From Pseudoxanthomonas sp. X-1 (GTDB lineage: Bacteria; Pseudomonadota; Gammaproteobacteria; Xanthomonadales; Xanthomonadaceae): a DNA stretch of 64,000 nucleotides. Where the stretch lies: contig NZ_CP083376.1 of the NCBI RefSeq assembly GCF_020042665.1, positions 372,001 through 436,000 on the forward strand, written 5' to 3'. The stretch's first letter is position 1. The number at the start of each line of letters is the position of its first letter. Both the position numbers and the translations under genes were made by a program. Below, piece by piece: positions 25,971 to 36,328 of the stretch. The notes beneath the pieces were generated by a model. The model was not told the DNA's origin. It did no database searches and saw nothing but the letters and a program-made list of their open reading frames with translations.

Positions 25971-27506
25971 CTACGCGTCGTCGCGCGCACGCGGCAGCGT
26001 CACCCAGGCCTGCAGGCCGCCCTGGTCCAGGTTGGCCAGGCCGATCTCGCCGCCATGGCGCAGCACGATCGCGCGGGCGGCGGCCAGGCCCAGGCCGATG
26101 CCGCCGGTTTCCTTGTTGCGCGAGTTCTCGCCGCGGAAGAAGGGCATGAACAGCTTGTCGCCCAGCTCCATGTCGATCCCGGGCCCGTCGTCCTCGATCT
26201 CCAACAGGGCGTGGCCGTCGATGGCGCGGACCTTGACCCGCGCGCGCGTGCCGTACTTGACTGCGTTGCCGATCAGGTTGCCGACCACCCGCCGCAGCGC
26301 CAGCGGATCGGCATCGATCATCACGCTCTGGCTGTCGGGCGTCAGGGACACGTCCTGGCCGATGTCGGCCGCGTCGTCGACCACGCTCTCGACCAGGTCG
26401 CGGAAGTCCAGCCGTTCGCGCGGCCCGCGGAAGGACTGGTCGCGCAGGAACTCCAGCGCGACGGTGATCATGTGCTTCATCTCGTCGATGTCGGCCGCGG
26501 CGCGTTCGCGCAGCGGCGAGTCGATGTCGTCCAGGCGGAAGGCCAGGCGCGCCAGCGGCGTGCGCAGGTCGTGCGCGATCGCGCCGACCATGTGCGTGCG
26601 CTCGGCGACCATGCGGTTCAGGCGCGCCTGCATGGCGTTGAACGAATCGGTGGCCTGCAGGATCTCGGCCGGGCCGCGCCGCTCCAGCGGGGGCGCGTCC
26701 GGATCGCGGCCCAGGCGGTCGGCCGCGGCGGCGAAGTCGCGGATCGGCTTGGACAACGCGCGCGAGAACCACCACGCCAGCGGCAGCATGAGCAGCAGTC
26801 CCAGCGAGAACAGCGCCAGCAGCTGCAGCTTGAAGGCGGTGGACAGGGTGCGCCCGGCATAGCGCACCACGCGCCAGTGGCCGTCGTCCTGCTGGGCCGC
26901 GGCGATGAAGCCGTTCTCCAGCCCGGCGCCGAAGCGCAGCACCAGCGGCCCTTCGCGCTCGCGCGTCAGGCCCGTGCTCTGGGTGGGCTGGCCGGACGCC
27001 GGCGCGATGTCGTCCTGGGAGACGGCCTCCGGCGGCAGCGAGGCGACGAACGGTCCGGCGGTCATGCCCGGGATCGTGGCCACGCCGCGCCGGCGCATCC
27101 ACGCCGGCTCCTGGCCCATCGACAGCGGCACCATGCCGTCGTTCAAGCGCTCCTGTTCGCCGCGGGCCACGTCGTGGTGCGGGCGATAGACGCGGATCTG
27201 GCCCAGGTCCTGGCGCAGCCAGCCCGCCAGCACGCGGCGCATGAAGGGGTCTTCGCGGTTCATGCCGGCCGAAGGCGCCGGCGCCTCGCGCTCGTCGGTG
27301 ACCGAGACGTTGGGACTGCTGGCCGGCATGCGCGTGGACAGCAGCGCGACCAGCTCGGGCAGCTGCACCGGCGGGTTGTAGACGGGGGTGCGCAGGAACA
27401 GCACCGCCAGGCCGATGCACTGGGCCAGCACCAGCGCTGCCGCAAGCAGCAGGAAGGTCCGGGAAAAGATCGAGCGGCCGGAGCGGCCTCCGGCCGCTGA
27501 CCTCAC
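25971..27506 (-). CDS. sensor histidine kinase (EnvZ/RstB-like)
   Basis: 511 residues. The GTG start at 27506 overlaps the stop codon of the upstream response regulator gene (GTGA), so the pair is coupled. The order is: TM helix (about 15-40), a 170-residue periplasmic region, TM helix (about 222-248), a HAMP segment (ALSKPIRDFAAAADRLG), HisKA with the phosphoacceptor His in VGAIAHDLRTPL (about 312), then ATPase motifs NLIGNAVKYG, EDDGPGI and GGIGLGLAAAR. It autophosphorylates and transfers phosphate to the partner regulator. The periplasmic ligand is unknown. Confidence 0.93.
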   Translation of the reverse strand: MRSAAGGRSGRSIFSRTFLLLAAALVLAQCIGLAVLFLRTPVYNPPVQLPELVALLSTRMPASSPNVSVTDEREAPAPSAGMNREDPFMRRVLAGWLRQDLGQIRVYRPHHDVARGEQERLNDGMVPLSMGQEPAWMRRRGVATIPGMTAGPFVASLPPEAVSQDDIAPASGQPTQSTGLTREREGPLVLRFGAGLENGFIAAAQQDDGHWRVVRYAGRTLSTAFKLQLLALFSLGLLLMLPLAWWFSRALSKPIRDFAAAADRLGRDPDAPPLERRGPAEILQATDSFNAMQARLNRMVAERTHMVGAIAHDLRTPLARLAFRLDDIDSPLRERAAADIDEMKHMITVALEFLRDQSFRGPRERLDFRDLVESVVDDAADIGQDVSLTPDSQSVMIDADPLALRRVVGNLIGNAVKYGTRARVKVRAIDGHALLEIEDDGPGIDMELGDKLFMPFFRGENSRNKETGGIGLGLAAARAIVLRHGGEIGLANLDQGGLQAWVTLPRARDDA

Positions 27507-28237
27507 AGGCGCGTGACCGCCGGCAGCAGCATGTAGCCTTCGTTGCGCACCGTGCGGATCAGCTCGGCGTGGCCGCGGCCGTTGATCTTGCGACGCAGGC
27601 GGCTGACCTGGCTGTCGATGGCGCGGTCGAACACCTCGGTGCCGCGGCCGCGCGCCATGTCCAGCAGCTGGTCGCGGCTGAGCACGCGCTGGGGATGTTC
27701 GACGAAGGTGCGCAGCAGCGAGAACTCGCCGTCGGACAGGGTGATGTAGGTGCCGCTGGGATCGCGCAGGTCGCGGCGCACCGCGTCCAGGCGCCAGCCG
27801 CCGAACTCGTACTGACTGCCGCGCGTTTCCGGTGCCGAGCCGAAGGCCTTCTGCCGGCGCAGCAGGGCGCGGACGCGGGCCAGCAGTTCGCGCGGGTTGC
27901 AGGGCTTGGCCAGGTAGTCGTCGGCGCCGACCTCCAGCCCGACGATGCGGTCGGTGTCGTTGCCCAGCGCGCTGAGCATCAGCACCGCCGGGCCGTTGCC
28001 GGTGTTGAGCCGGCGCGCCACGCTCAGGCCATCCTCGCCGGGCATCATCACGTCCAGGATGATCAGGTCGGGGCGCCCGGATTCCAGCGTCTCCCACATC
28101 TCCTTGGCGCTGTCGGCCTCGTCCACCAGATAACCGTGGCCGATCAGGAAATCGACAGTGAGACGGCGCAGGTCCGGATCGTCGTCGACAACCAGGATGC
28201 GGAATTCGGGGTCCATATCGGCAAGGATGGCGTTCAT
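27503..28237 (-). CDS. OmpR/PhoB-type response regulator
   Basis: 244 residues from the ATG at 28237; a second ATG at 28216 (MDPEFRILVVDDD) would give a slightly shorter product. The receiver domain has acidic pocket VDDDPD at the start and phosphoacceptor Asp in IILDVMMPGEDG (about residue 60). The C-terminal winged helix-turn-helix covers about 140-240, with the segment VSRLRRKINGRGHAELIRTVRNEGYML. It is the partner of the adjoining kinase; its targets cannot be read here. Confidence 0.92.
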   Translation of the reverse strand: MNAILADMDPEFRILVVDDDPDLRRLTVDFLIGHGYLVDEADSAKEMWETLESGRPDLIILDVMMPGEDGLSVARRLNTGNGPAVLMLSALGNDTDRIVGLEVGADDYLAKPCNPRELLARVRALLRRQKAFGSAPETRGSQYEFGGWRLDAVRRDLRDPSGTYITLSDGEFSLLRTFVEHPQRVLSRDQLLDMARGRGTEVFDRAIDSQVSRLRRKINGRGHAELIRTVRNEGYMLLPAVTRL

Positions 28238-28475
28238 GAGCGCTTGAATACTGCGCCAGTTTAGGTCGCGTTTGTCAGTCGTGCCATCCGCCGCCACGTC
28301 CCAGGTTGCGTTCAGCCGGCGGTGGCGCAGCGCCCGCTGTCCGGGCTTTCGGGTGGGTTTTTCGGCCTGCCGCGATCCTTGAAAGCCCGCCCTCCCGCGC
28401 TGTCATCACCCGGCATGTGTCGCGCACATGGCGGGTCGTGCGCGAGCTCGGGCTTGCAGCATCGGGCGCGGGTCT

Positions 28476-28496
28476 GGATACTATCCCCCAGTATCC
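28476..28496 (+). promoter_or_regulatory. FrmR operator upstream of frmRAB
   Basis: A perfect inverted repeat, GGATACT and AGTATCC, brackets the 7-base C-rich spacer ATCCCCC. CsoR-family repressors bind exactly this kind of site, a GC tract flanked by AT-containing arms. It ends 13 bases before the frmR ATG at 28510, so the repressor would block transcription of its own operon. Confidence 0.85.
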
Positions 28497-28509
28497 GCGA
28501 GAGGCTGCC

Positions 28510-28785
28510 ATGCCGCATTCGGTGACGGAAAAGAAGCGTGTGCTCAGCCGCCTGCGCCGCATCCGCGGCCAGACCGAGGCGCTGGAGCGCGCGCTGGAAG
28601 CCGGCGCCGACTGCGGCCCGGTGCTGCAGCAGATCGCGGCCATCCGCGGCGCGGTCAACGGCCTGATGTCCGAGGTCATGGAGGCCCACATCCGCGAGAC
28701 CTTCGGCCAGCCGGCCGGTGACGACACCCAGCGCGAGGCGCGCGTGGCCGAGATGACCGGCCTGGTGCGCTCGTACCTCAAGTAA
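28510..28785 (+). CDS. frmR: formaldehyde-sensing repressor, CsoR family
   Basis: 91 residues. The four residues that define formaldehyde-responsive FrmR are all present: Pro2, Cys35, His60 and Glu64. In E. coli formaldehyde crosslinks the N-terminal Pro of one subunit to Cys35 of another and releases DNA. The protein is an all-helical DNA-binding tetramer. It heads the operon frmR-frmA-frmB, with an operator at 28476-28496, so formaldehyde would induce the whole set. Confidence 0.92.
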   Translation: MPHSVTEKKRVLSRLRRIRGQTEALERALEAGADCGPVLQQIAAIRGAVNGLMSEVMEAHIRETFGQPAGDDTQREARVAEMTGLVRSYLK

Positions 28786-29949
<1,164 letters not shown>

Positions 29950-29959
29950 AGCCGCCGCC

Positions 29960-30793
29960 ATGGAACGCATCGAACACCGCGCCTGCTTCGGCGGCTGGCA
30001 GGACGTCTACCGGCACAGTTCGCAGGTGCTGGGTTGCCAGATGAACTTCGCCGTCTACCTGCCGCCGCGGGCGCAGGCCGGCGCGAAGCTGCCGGTGCTG
30101 TACTGGCTCTCGGGCCTGACCTGCACCGAACAGAACTTCATCACCAAGGCCGGCGCGCAGCGCTACGCGGCCGAACATGGGGTGATCGTCGTCGCGCCGG
30201 ACACCAGTCCGCGCGGCGACGAGGTGGCCGATGCCGAGGGCTACGACCTGGGCAAGGGCGCGGGCTTCTACGTCAACGCCACCCAGCAGCCGTGGGCGAC
30301 GCATTACCGCATGGACGACTACATCGTGGAGGAGTTGCCGGCGCTGATCGAGGCGAACTTCCCCGTGAGCGACGCGCGTTCGATCTTCGGGCATTCGATG
30401 GGCGGCCACGGCGCGCTGGCGATCGCCCTGCGCAATCCGCAGCGCTATCGCAGCGTGTCGGCGTTCTCGCCGATCGTCGCGCCGACGCAGGTGCCATGGG
30501 GGCAGAAGGCCTTCGCCGCCTACCTGGGCGATGACCGCGAGGCTTGGAAGGCCTACGACGCCACCGAGCTGGTGAAGAGCTCGGCGCCGCGGTTGCCGCT
30601 GCTGATCGACCAGGGTGATGCCGACGAGTTCCTGGAGGGCCAGCTCAAGCCGCAGCTGTTCGCACAGGCCGCGGCCGAGGTCGGCTACCCGATCACGCTG
30701 CGGATGCAGCCCGGCTACGACCACAGCTACTACTTCATGGCCAGCTTCATCGGCGAGCACATCGCCTTCCACGCCGCCGCGCTGCGCGCCTGA
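29960..30793 (+). CDS. frmB: S-formylglutathione hydrolase
   Basis: 277 residues. This alpha/beta hydrolase releases formate and regenerates glutathione, the final step of detoxification. The nucleophile Ser146 lies in GHSMGGHG, and the conserved [10 protein letters not shown] oxyanion segment is at about 51-60; the catalytic Asp and His (QGDADEF and GYDHSYYF) follow. The start is 10 bp after frmA. Its stop codon is part of a hairpin (see 30791-30818). Confidence 0.97.
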   Translation: MERIEHRACFGGWQDVYRHSSQVLGCQMNFAVYLPPRAQAGAKLPVLYWLSGLTCTEQNFITKAGAQRYAAEHGVIVVAPDTSPRGDEVADAEGYDLGKGAGFYVNATQQPWATHYRMDDYIVEELPALIEANFPVSDARSIFGHSMGGHGALAIALRNPQRYRSVSAFSPIVAPTQVPWGQKAFAAYLGDDREAWKAYDATELVKSSAPRLPLLIDQGDADEFLEGQLKPQLFAQAAAEVGYPITLRMQPGYDHSYYFMASFIGEHIAFHAAALRA

Positions 30794-30818
30794 GGCCGCA
30801 CGAGCACGCGCGGCCTCA
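30791..30818. terminator. hairpin shared by the convergent frmB and MFS stop codons
   Basis: A 9-bp perfect stem (30791-30799 and 30810-30818) encloses a 10-base loop. The frmB TGA is at 30791-30793 and the MFS TGA (minus strand) at 30816-30818, so both stop codons sit in the stem. There is no T tract. Confidence 0.6.
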
Positions 30819-31991
30819 GGTCTGCGCCCTCCGCGTGCGGAGGGCCAGGCCGATCGCCACGCCCGCGCCGCACGCCGCAGACAATGTGGCCAGCGCGAAG
30901 ATCGCCGCATAGCCCAGGTACGTGGCCACGATGCCGGCCAGCGGCCCGGTGATCGCATAGGCGATGTCCTGGAACGCCGCATAGCCGCCCAGCGCGGTGG
31001 CGCGCATCTGCGCCGGCACGCGCTGCACCACCACCACGCCCAGCGCCGGGAACACCAGCGAACAGCCCATGCCGGCGACGAAGGCGCCCGCCAAGGCGAG
31101 CGCAGGCGAGGTCGCCAGCGCAAGCAGTGCCAGTCCGACGCCCTCGCCAATCATCGAGACCGCCGCCACGCGCGCGCCGCCGAAGCGGTCGATGCTGCGC
31201 GCCAGGACCAGCCGCGACAGGACGAATCCGCCGCCGAAGGCGCTCAACGCCCACGCGGCCCCGCGCCAGTGCTGGTCATTGAAGTACAGCACGGCGAAGG
31301 TGCTGATGGAGGCGAAGCCCACGCCCTGCAGCGCCAGTCCCACCGCCGGCAATGCGATGCGGCCCAGCACGTCGCGCAGCGGCAGGCGCGCGCCGGCGAC
31401 CGGCTGCGGCGCGGGCACCCTGGCGGTCATCGCCCACGCCAGCAGCGGCACCAGCAGGCAGGCGCTGGCCACGGCGGTGAAACCCCACGATTGCGCCATC
31501 GCCACGCCGATCGGCGCGCCGACGGCCAGCGAGGCGAAGATCGCCAGCCCGACCCAGGTCATGACCCGTCCGGCGCGCGGCTGGCCGACCGTGCCGATGC
31601 CCCAGGCCAGCATGCCGGTGACCAGCAGGCTCTCGCCCATGCCGGTCGCCAGCCTGCCGAGGATCAGCAGGGACAAGGCGGCGCCGGGTAGCGCGGCGGC
31701 CAGCAGGTAGGTAGCGCCCGACGCGGCCAGCAGCACGCAACCGCGGCGCATGGCCCGGGCCGGGCCGCGGGTGTCGGCGATGCGGCCGGCGAGGCCGCGC
31801 GTCAGCACGGTGGCGACGAACTGCACACCGATCACGCAGCCGACCACCAGGTTGGACTGCTGCAGCGTGTCGCGGACGAACACCGGCAGCACCGGCAGCG
31901 GGACGGCGATGCTCAGATAGGCGATGAAGGTCGCCAGGCACAGGCGTGTCAGGCGCCAGGTGGCCGTGCGGTCGGAAGGAAGTGCATTCAT
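30816..31991 (-). CDS. major facilitator superfamily transporter (YhhS/YfcJ-like)
   Basis: 391 residues with about 12 hydrophobic segments. The MFS loop motif between helices 2 and 3 is visible as GLAGRIADTRGPARAMRRG (about 66-85), and helix-rich sequence runs to the end. The sequence most resembles the UPF0226 group (YhhS/YfcJ), proposed drug or sugar efflux proteins, so the substrate is uncertain. It has no other coupled gene; its promoter must be in the 189-bp gap before cfa. Confidence 0.85.
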   Translation of the reverse strand: MNALPSDRTATWRLTRLCLATFIAYLSIAVPLPVLPVFVRDTLQQSNLVVGCVIGVQFVATVLTRGLAGRIADTRGPARAMRRGCVLLAASGATYLLAAALPGAALSLLILGRLATGMGESLLVTGMLAWGIGTVGQPRAGRVMTWVGLAIFASLAVGAPIGVAMAQSWGFTAVASACLLVPLLAWAMTARVPAPQPVAGARLPLRDVLGRIALPAVGLALQGVGFASISTFAVLYFNDQHWRGAAWALSAFGGGFVLSRLVLARSIDRFGGARVAAVSMIGEGVGLALLALATSPALALAGAFVAGMGCSLVFPALGVVVVQRVPAQMRATALGGYAAFQDIAYAITGPLAGIVATYLGYAAIFALATLSAACGAGVAIGLALRTRRAQT

Positions 31992-32180
31992 GGACAGGTC
32001 TCGGGATGTAAGCCGGTGGCCGGTCGTGCCCGAGAACGAACCCGCGCGCGACCTGCGTCCGGAGAGAAGGACGGGGTGCGCGTTGGTTGACGTGAACGCT
32101 TACGCGGCAGGCGTCAGCCTGTCGAAAATCGCGCGCTAGCCTAGCGCAGCCCGTCTGGCTTGGGCAACGCACAAGGCTGC

Positions 32181-33326
32181 CTACGGCCGCCGGTAGCCGC
32201 CCTCCAGGCCGCGCGCGGACAGCACCAGCTGCCACAGCTGCAGGTCGCGCGCGCGGAAGGCGCCGGCGCAGGACAGCAGGTAGTAGCGCCACATGCGACC
32301 GAAGCGCTCGCCCAGCGCCTCGGCGAACCGCGGCCAGGCGCGGGCGAAGTTGGCGTGCCAGGCCATCAGCGTGCGGTCGTAATCGGCGCCGAAGTTGTGC
32401 ACGTCCTCGATCACGAACCGCCCCTCGCAGGCGGTGCCGATCTGCTGCAGCGTCGGGATCTCGCCGTTGGGGAAGATGTAGCGATGCGTCCACGGATCGG
32501 TCGCGCCGGCCACGGTCTTGCCGATGGTGTGCAGCAGGAACAGGCCATCGGGCGCCAGGCAGCGCGCCGCCACGTCCATGAAGGTGGCGTAGTTGCGGTG
32601 GCCGACATGCTCGAACATGCCGATGCTGGCGATACGGTCGAAGCGTCCGTCCAGGTCGCGATAGTCCTGCAGCCGCACTTCGATCGGCAGGTCCGGATAG
32701 CGCTGCTGGACCCAGGCCGCCTGCTCGCGCGAGATGGTCACCCCGACGCATTCCACGCCGTAATGCCGCGCGGCATAGGCCATGAAGCTGCCCCAGCCGC
32801 AGCCGATGTCGAGCACGCGCATGCCCGGCTGCAGGCCCAGCTTGCGGCAGACCAGATCCAGCTTGGCTTCTTGCGCCTCATCCAGCGTCTGCGCGTGCTC
32901 CCAGTAGCCGCAGGTGTAGGTCATGCGCGCATCGAGCATGGCCGCGTAGAAGTCGTTGCCCAGGTCGTAGTGCGCCTCGCCGACGTGCCAGGCGCGACGC
33001 GCGGTCTGCAGGTTGATCAGACGGGCACGCAGGTGATGGCCCAGCAGCTGCAGCGGCCGGACCTGGCGGGGCAGGTCGGCGCGCAGCACGCGGTGGAAGA
33101 GTTCGTCCAGCCGGTCGCATTCCCAGTGCCCGTCCATGTAGGCCTCGCCCAGGCCCAGGTTGCCCTGGGCGAATACGCGCGCCGGCACGTCGGGATGCAG
33201 CAGGCGCAGGTCCCAGGGGCGATGGCCATCCAGCCTGACGTCCGCCGCTTGCAGCAGCGCGGCCAGCTTGTCGTAGAGCGCGTCGTGGCGCTGGACGGGG
33301 GCCTGACCGCTATCGAAGGTGAGCAT
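32181..33326 (-). CDS. cfa: cyclopropane-fatty-acyl-phospholipid synthase
   Basis: 381 residues, typical of the Cfa family. The enzyme transfers a methylene group from SAM to unsaturated acyl chains of membrane phospholipids. The SAM-binding motif is DIGCGWGSFMAYAA (about residue 165), with the conserved SIGMFEHVG downstream (about 240). The N-terminal 100 residues include the family's lipid-binding region. There is no visible operon partner. Confidence 0.92.
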   Translation of the reverse strand: MLTFDSGQAPVQRHDALYDKLAALLQAADVRLDGHRPWDLRLLHPDVPARVFAQGNLGLGEAYMDGHWECDRLDELFHRVLRADLPRQVRPLQLLGHHLRARLINLQTARRAWHVGEAHYDLGNDFYAAMLDARMTYTCGYWEHAQTLDEAQEAKLDLVCRKLGLQPGMRVLDIGCGWGSFMAYAARHYGVECVGVTISREQAAWVQQRYPDLPIEVRLQDYRDLDGRFDRIASIGMFEHVGHRNYATFMDVAARCLAPDGLFLLHTIGKTVAGATDPWTHRYIFPNGEIPTLQQIGTACEGRFVIEDVHNFGADYDRTLMAWHANFARAWPRFAEALGERFGRMWRYYLLSCAGAFRARDLQLWQLVLSARGLEGGYRRP

Positions 33327-33672
33327 GCACGCATCTCCACGGAAACTTCGGGTTCGCGCGTGGCAGGCGTGGACGTCGGGCCGCGGGGCCCTGGCGATCC
33401 CGCGTCGTCAGGACACGGACCGAATGGCGCGGTGGCGGGCGCAGGCGCCGGCAGCGCCGGCGCCCGGCGCGCGCGTCGCGTCAGGAACGCCTAGCTTGCG
33501 CCTGACGGCGTGGTCATGTCGTGGACAGTTCGGCGCGGCCGGTTCAACGCTGCGTTCCGGGGGGCGGGCTGCCGTCGGGTGTGTGCGAGGACCCAGCGTT
33601 CGGGGTCCCGCGTGGCTCCATGCGTTCGCGTTGCGACCGATCTGGGGGAGGAACGCCTTGCGGCCCCCTGTT
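33327..33672. other. 346-bp intergenic gap: cfa promoter region
   Basis: Holds the cfa promoter at one end and the 3' flank of the MocR gene at the other. A GC-rich inverted stretch of GCGCCGG blocks at about 33445-33470 is the only structure I noted. No gene is visible. Confidence 0.5.
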
Positions 33673-35097
33673 TCAACGCGCCGATCCGCTCTGCCTGGCC
33701 GCCAGCTTGCCGAGCTGGCGCATCGCCTGATCCAGGCGCGCATCCCATGGCATGCCGCAGCTCAGGCGCACGCAGTCGCCGTAGTCGCCGCGGCTGGAGA
33801 ACAGCACGCCCGGTGAGACGCCGATGCCCGCAGCCAATGCAGCATCGAACAGCGCCAGGCCGTCGCCGCCGGCGGGCAGCTGCAGCCACAGCGACAGCCC
33901 GCCGGCCGGCGCGCTGCAGCGCGTGCCGGCGGGCCAGTGGCGGGCCACGGCATCGCGCATGCGCTGGCCGTTATCGGCCACGGCGCGCCGCAGGCGCCGC
34001 AGGTGGCGTTCCAGCCCGTGGCGCGCCAGGTAGTCGGCCACCGCCAGCTGCGGCAGGCTGGCATTGCTGGAGCTGGAAAAGTACTTGGCCCGGCCCAGCG
34101 CCTCGGTCCAGGCGGCGCCGGCCAGCCAGCCCACGCGCAGCCCCGGCGCCAGCGTCTTGGAGAACGAGCCGCAGGTGATGACGTTGCCGCCCGTGTCCCA
34201 GTGGCGCAGCGGCAGCGGGCGCTGGCCCGACCACGCCAGCTCGCCGTACACGTCGTCCTCGATCACCACGGTGCCGTGCCGCGCGCAGCTGGCCAGCAGC
34301 GCCTGCTTGTCGGCATCGCAGGTCAGGCTGCCGCTGGGGTTGCTGAAGTTGGGCACCAGGATCGCCGCGCGCACCGCGGTCTGCTGCAACAGGCGGTCCA
34401 GCCGCGCCACATCGATGCCCTGGCCGAGCCGGTTGGGTACTTCCAGCACCTTCAGTCCCAGTGCGGCAACCGTCTGCAGGATGCCGTAGTAGGTCGGCGT
34501 CTCGACCAGGACCACGTCGCCGGGCGAGGTGGCCACGCGCAGGGCCAGGCTGAGCGCCTCGGTCGCCCCGGCGGTCACCACGACCTCATCGGCCTGCATC
34601 GGCGTGCCGGTCTGCTCATAGCGCAGCGCGATCTGCCGGCGCAGCGCCGGGTCACCCTGGGGCGGGGCGTACTCCAGCGCCGCCGCGGGCCGCCGCCGCG
34701 TGGTGCGGGCGAGGGCGGCGCTCAGGGCCGCCTGCGGCAGCAGGGAAGGGTCGGCCACCGCCGCGTGCAAGGGGAACAGTCCAGGGCGCTGCGGGAGTTC
34801 CAGCAGCCGCTGGAGCGCCGGGTTCGCCACCTCGCCCGGCGCGCGCCGGCGCGGCGTCGGCAGCGCGGGAAGGACGGAGGGCGCGGCATGGACGAAATAG
34901 CCCGAACGCGGGCGCGCCTGCACCAGGCCTTCGCGCTCCAGCTGCAGGCAGGCCTGGACGGCAGTGGCCGCGCTGATCTGGTGCGCCTGGGCGAGCTGCC
35001 GCACCGACGGCAGGCGTTCCCCCGCGCGCAGCGTGCCCTGGGCGATCTGCCGGCGCAGGCCGTCGGCGATGGTTTCGTAGAGCAGCATGGGCGGCAT
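33673..35097 (-). CDS. MocR-type PLP-dependent GntR regulator
   Basis: 474 residues. The N-terminus is a GntR winged HTH (about 3-70, LRAGERLPSVRQLAQAHQISAATAVQ), and the rest is a type-I aminotransferase fold with the PLP Lys in GSFSKTLAPGLRVGW (about residue 310) and NFSNPSG upstream of it. MocR proteins use a PLP cofactor as sensor and bind DNA near adjacent genes. An EamA transporter starts 93 bp away in the opposite direction, so it is the likely target. A second start at 35088 (MLLYETI) is possible. Confidence 0.92.
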   Translation of the reverse strand: MPPMLLYETIADGLRRQIAQGTLRAGERLPSVRQLAQAHQISAATAVQACLQLEREGLVQARPRSGYFVHAAPSVLPALPTPRRRAPGEVANPALQRLLELPQRPGLFPLHAAVADPSLLPQAALSAALARTTRRRPAAALEYAPPQGDPALRRQIALRYEQTGTPMQADEVVVTAGATEALSLALRVATSPGDVVLVETPTYYGILQTVAALGLKVLEVPNRLGQGIDVARLDRLLQQTAVRAAILVPNFSNPSGSLTCDADKQALLASCARHGTVVIEDDVYGELAWSGQRPLPLRHWDTGGNVITCGSFSKTLAPGLRVGWLAGAAWTEALGRAKYFSSSSNASLPQLAVADYLARHGLERHLRRLRRAVADNGQRMRDAVARHWPAGTRCSAPAGGLSLWLQLPAGGDGLALFDAALAAGIGVSPGVLFSSRGDYGDCVRLSCGMPWDARLDQAMRQLGKLAARQSGSAR

Positions 35098-35190
35098 CTG
35101 TACTGGTCAACTTCGAGGTTATCTGAATCTGTATTGCCGTGCGCGGCCGGCCTAGCCTGTCCCTTCTCCTCCTGCCGCGAAGCCGCCGTC

Positions 35191-36108
35191 ATGTCGCCTG
35201 CCTCTCCTCCCGCCGCATCGCGTACCGCGCTGTGGCAGCTGCTGATCGCCGAGGTGCTGATCGGCTCGGTCGGCGTGTTCGTGCACGAGAGCGGGCAGGA
35301 CCCGGTGACGGCCGTGTTCTACCGCTGTCTGTTCGGCGCGCTGTTCCTGCTGGCCTGGGGCCTGGCGCGCGGTCACCTGCGCGGCGTGCTGCGCGACCGC
35401 GCGCTGCTGCGCGGCGCGGTGGTCTCCGGGGTGCTGCTGGTGCTCAACTGGGTGGCGCTGTTCGCCGGCATGGCGCGCTCGTCGATCGGCGTGGCCACGC
35501 TGGTCTATCACTTCTTCCCGTTCGTGATGCTGATCCTGGCTGCCCTGTTGCTGGGCGAACGCACGCGGCCGGCGGACTGGGGCTGGACCGCATTGGCGTT
35601 CGTCGGCGTGGTCTGCTCGGCCGATCCACTGCGGCTGTTGCAGCATGTCGATGCCGGATACCTGACCGGCATCGGGCTGACCCTGTTGGGCGCGGTGCTG
35701 TGCGGCGCGTCGCTGCTGATGTCACGCAGCGTCGGGCGCCAGCGGCCGTTCGCGGTGGTCACCGTGCAGTGCTGCGTCGGCTCGGTGATGCTGGCCGGCT
35801 TCTCCTCCGGCACCGTACTGCACTTCGGCACGCACTGGGCCTGGCTGGTCGGCCTCGGCGTGATCCACAGCGGCATCGTCTACGTGCTGTTCTATTCGGC
35901 CTACCGGCACCTGTCGGTGGCGACCATCGCGGTGATCGCCTTCGTCTATCCGCTGGTGACGCTGGTGCTGGACTACGCGCTCTACGGGCATCGCCTGGAT
36001 GCCGTGCAGCTGCTCGGCGTGGCGCTGATCATCCTCGGCACGCTGGGCGTCAACCTGAAGTGGCGGCTGCCGTCGCGGCGCGCGGCGCCTCTGGATGCGG
36101 TCCACTAA
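35191..36108 (+). CDS. EamA-family (DMT) transporter
   Basis: 305 residues with about ten hydrophobic helices and two repeated EamA halves (about 12-145 and 155-290). The early segment IGSVGVFVHESGQDPVTAVFYR and the later SVGRQRPFAVVTVQC fit the family pattern. It is an inner-membrane exporter or importer of small metabolites; the substrate is unknown. The divergent MocR gene suggests regulation by PLP-linked or amino-acid signals, which is inference. Confidence 0.86.
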   Translation: MSPASPPAASRTALWQLLIAEVLIGSVGVFVHESGQDPVTAVFYRCLFGALFLLAWGLARGHLRGVLRDRALLRGAVVSGVLLVLNWVALFAGMARSSIGVATLVYHFFPFVMLILAALLLGERTRPADWGWTALAFVGVVCSADPLRLLQHVDAGYLTGIGLTLLGAVLCGASLLMSRSVGRQRPFAVVTVQCCVGSVMLAGFSSGTVLHFGTHWAWLVGLGVIHSGIVYVLFYSAYRHLSVATIAVIAFVYPLVTLVLDYALYGHRLDAVQLLGVALIILGTLGVNLKWRLPSRRAAPLDAVH

Positions 36109-36131
36109 ACACCGTCCGAAATGCTTCGACC

Positions 36132-36241
36132 GTCGTTCCCGCGGACGCGGGAAGTGCTTTTCGGCAGACGCATGACGGACGCTCCAGCGCCTTCCGCCTG
36201 AAGCTTCAAAGGCACTGGGTTCCCGCGTTCGCGGGAACGAC
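36132..36241. repeat. intergenic palindromic repeat, family A copy 4
   Basis: Starts GTCGTTCCCGCGGACGCGG and ends with the inverted arm CTGGGTTCCCGCGTTCGCGGGAACGAC. The interior is about 60 bp. It lies between the convergent ends of the EamA gene and the 36329 gene. This copy has the longest interior of the four. Confidence 0.85.
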
Positions 36242-36282
36242 GGCTTCTCGTTGGCGGTGCCAGTGGCGCCCGCCTCACAAAG

Positions 36283-36307
36283 AAAGGCCGCGCATGGCGC
36301 GGCCTTT
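36283..36307. terminator. intrinsic terminator between convergent genes
   Basis: A perfect 11-bp stem (36283-36293 with 36297-36307) around an ATG loop, with A tracts on one side and T tracts on the other. On the minus strand it ends in a TTTCTTTG run, so it would terminate the 36329 gene strongly. Confidence 0.85.
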
Positions 36308-36328
36308 CGCAGCCCTGGCGTTGCGCCG

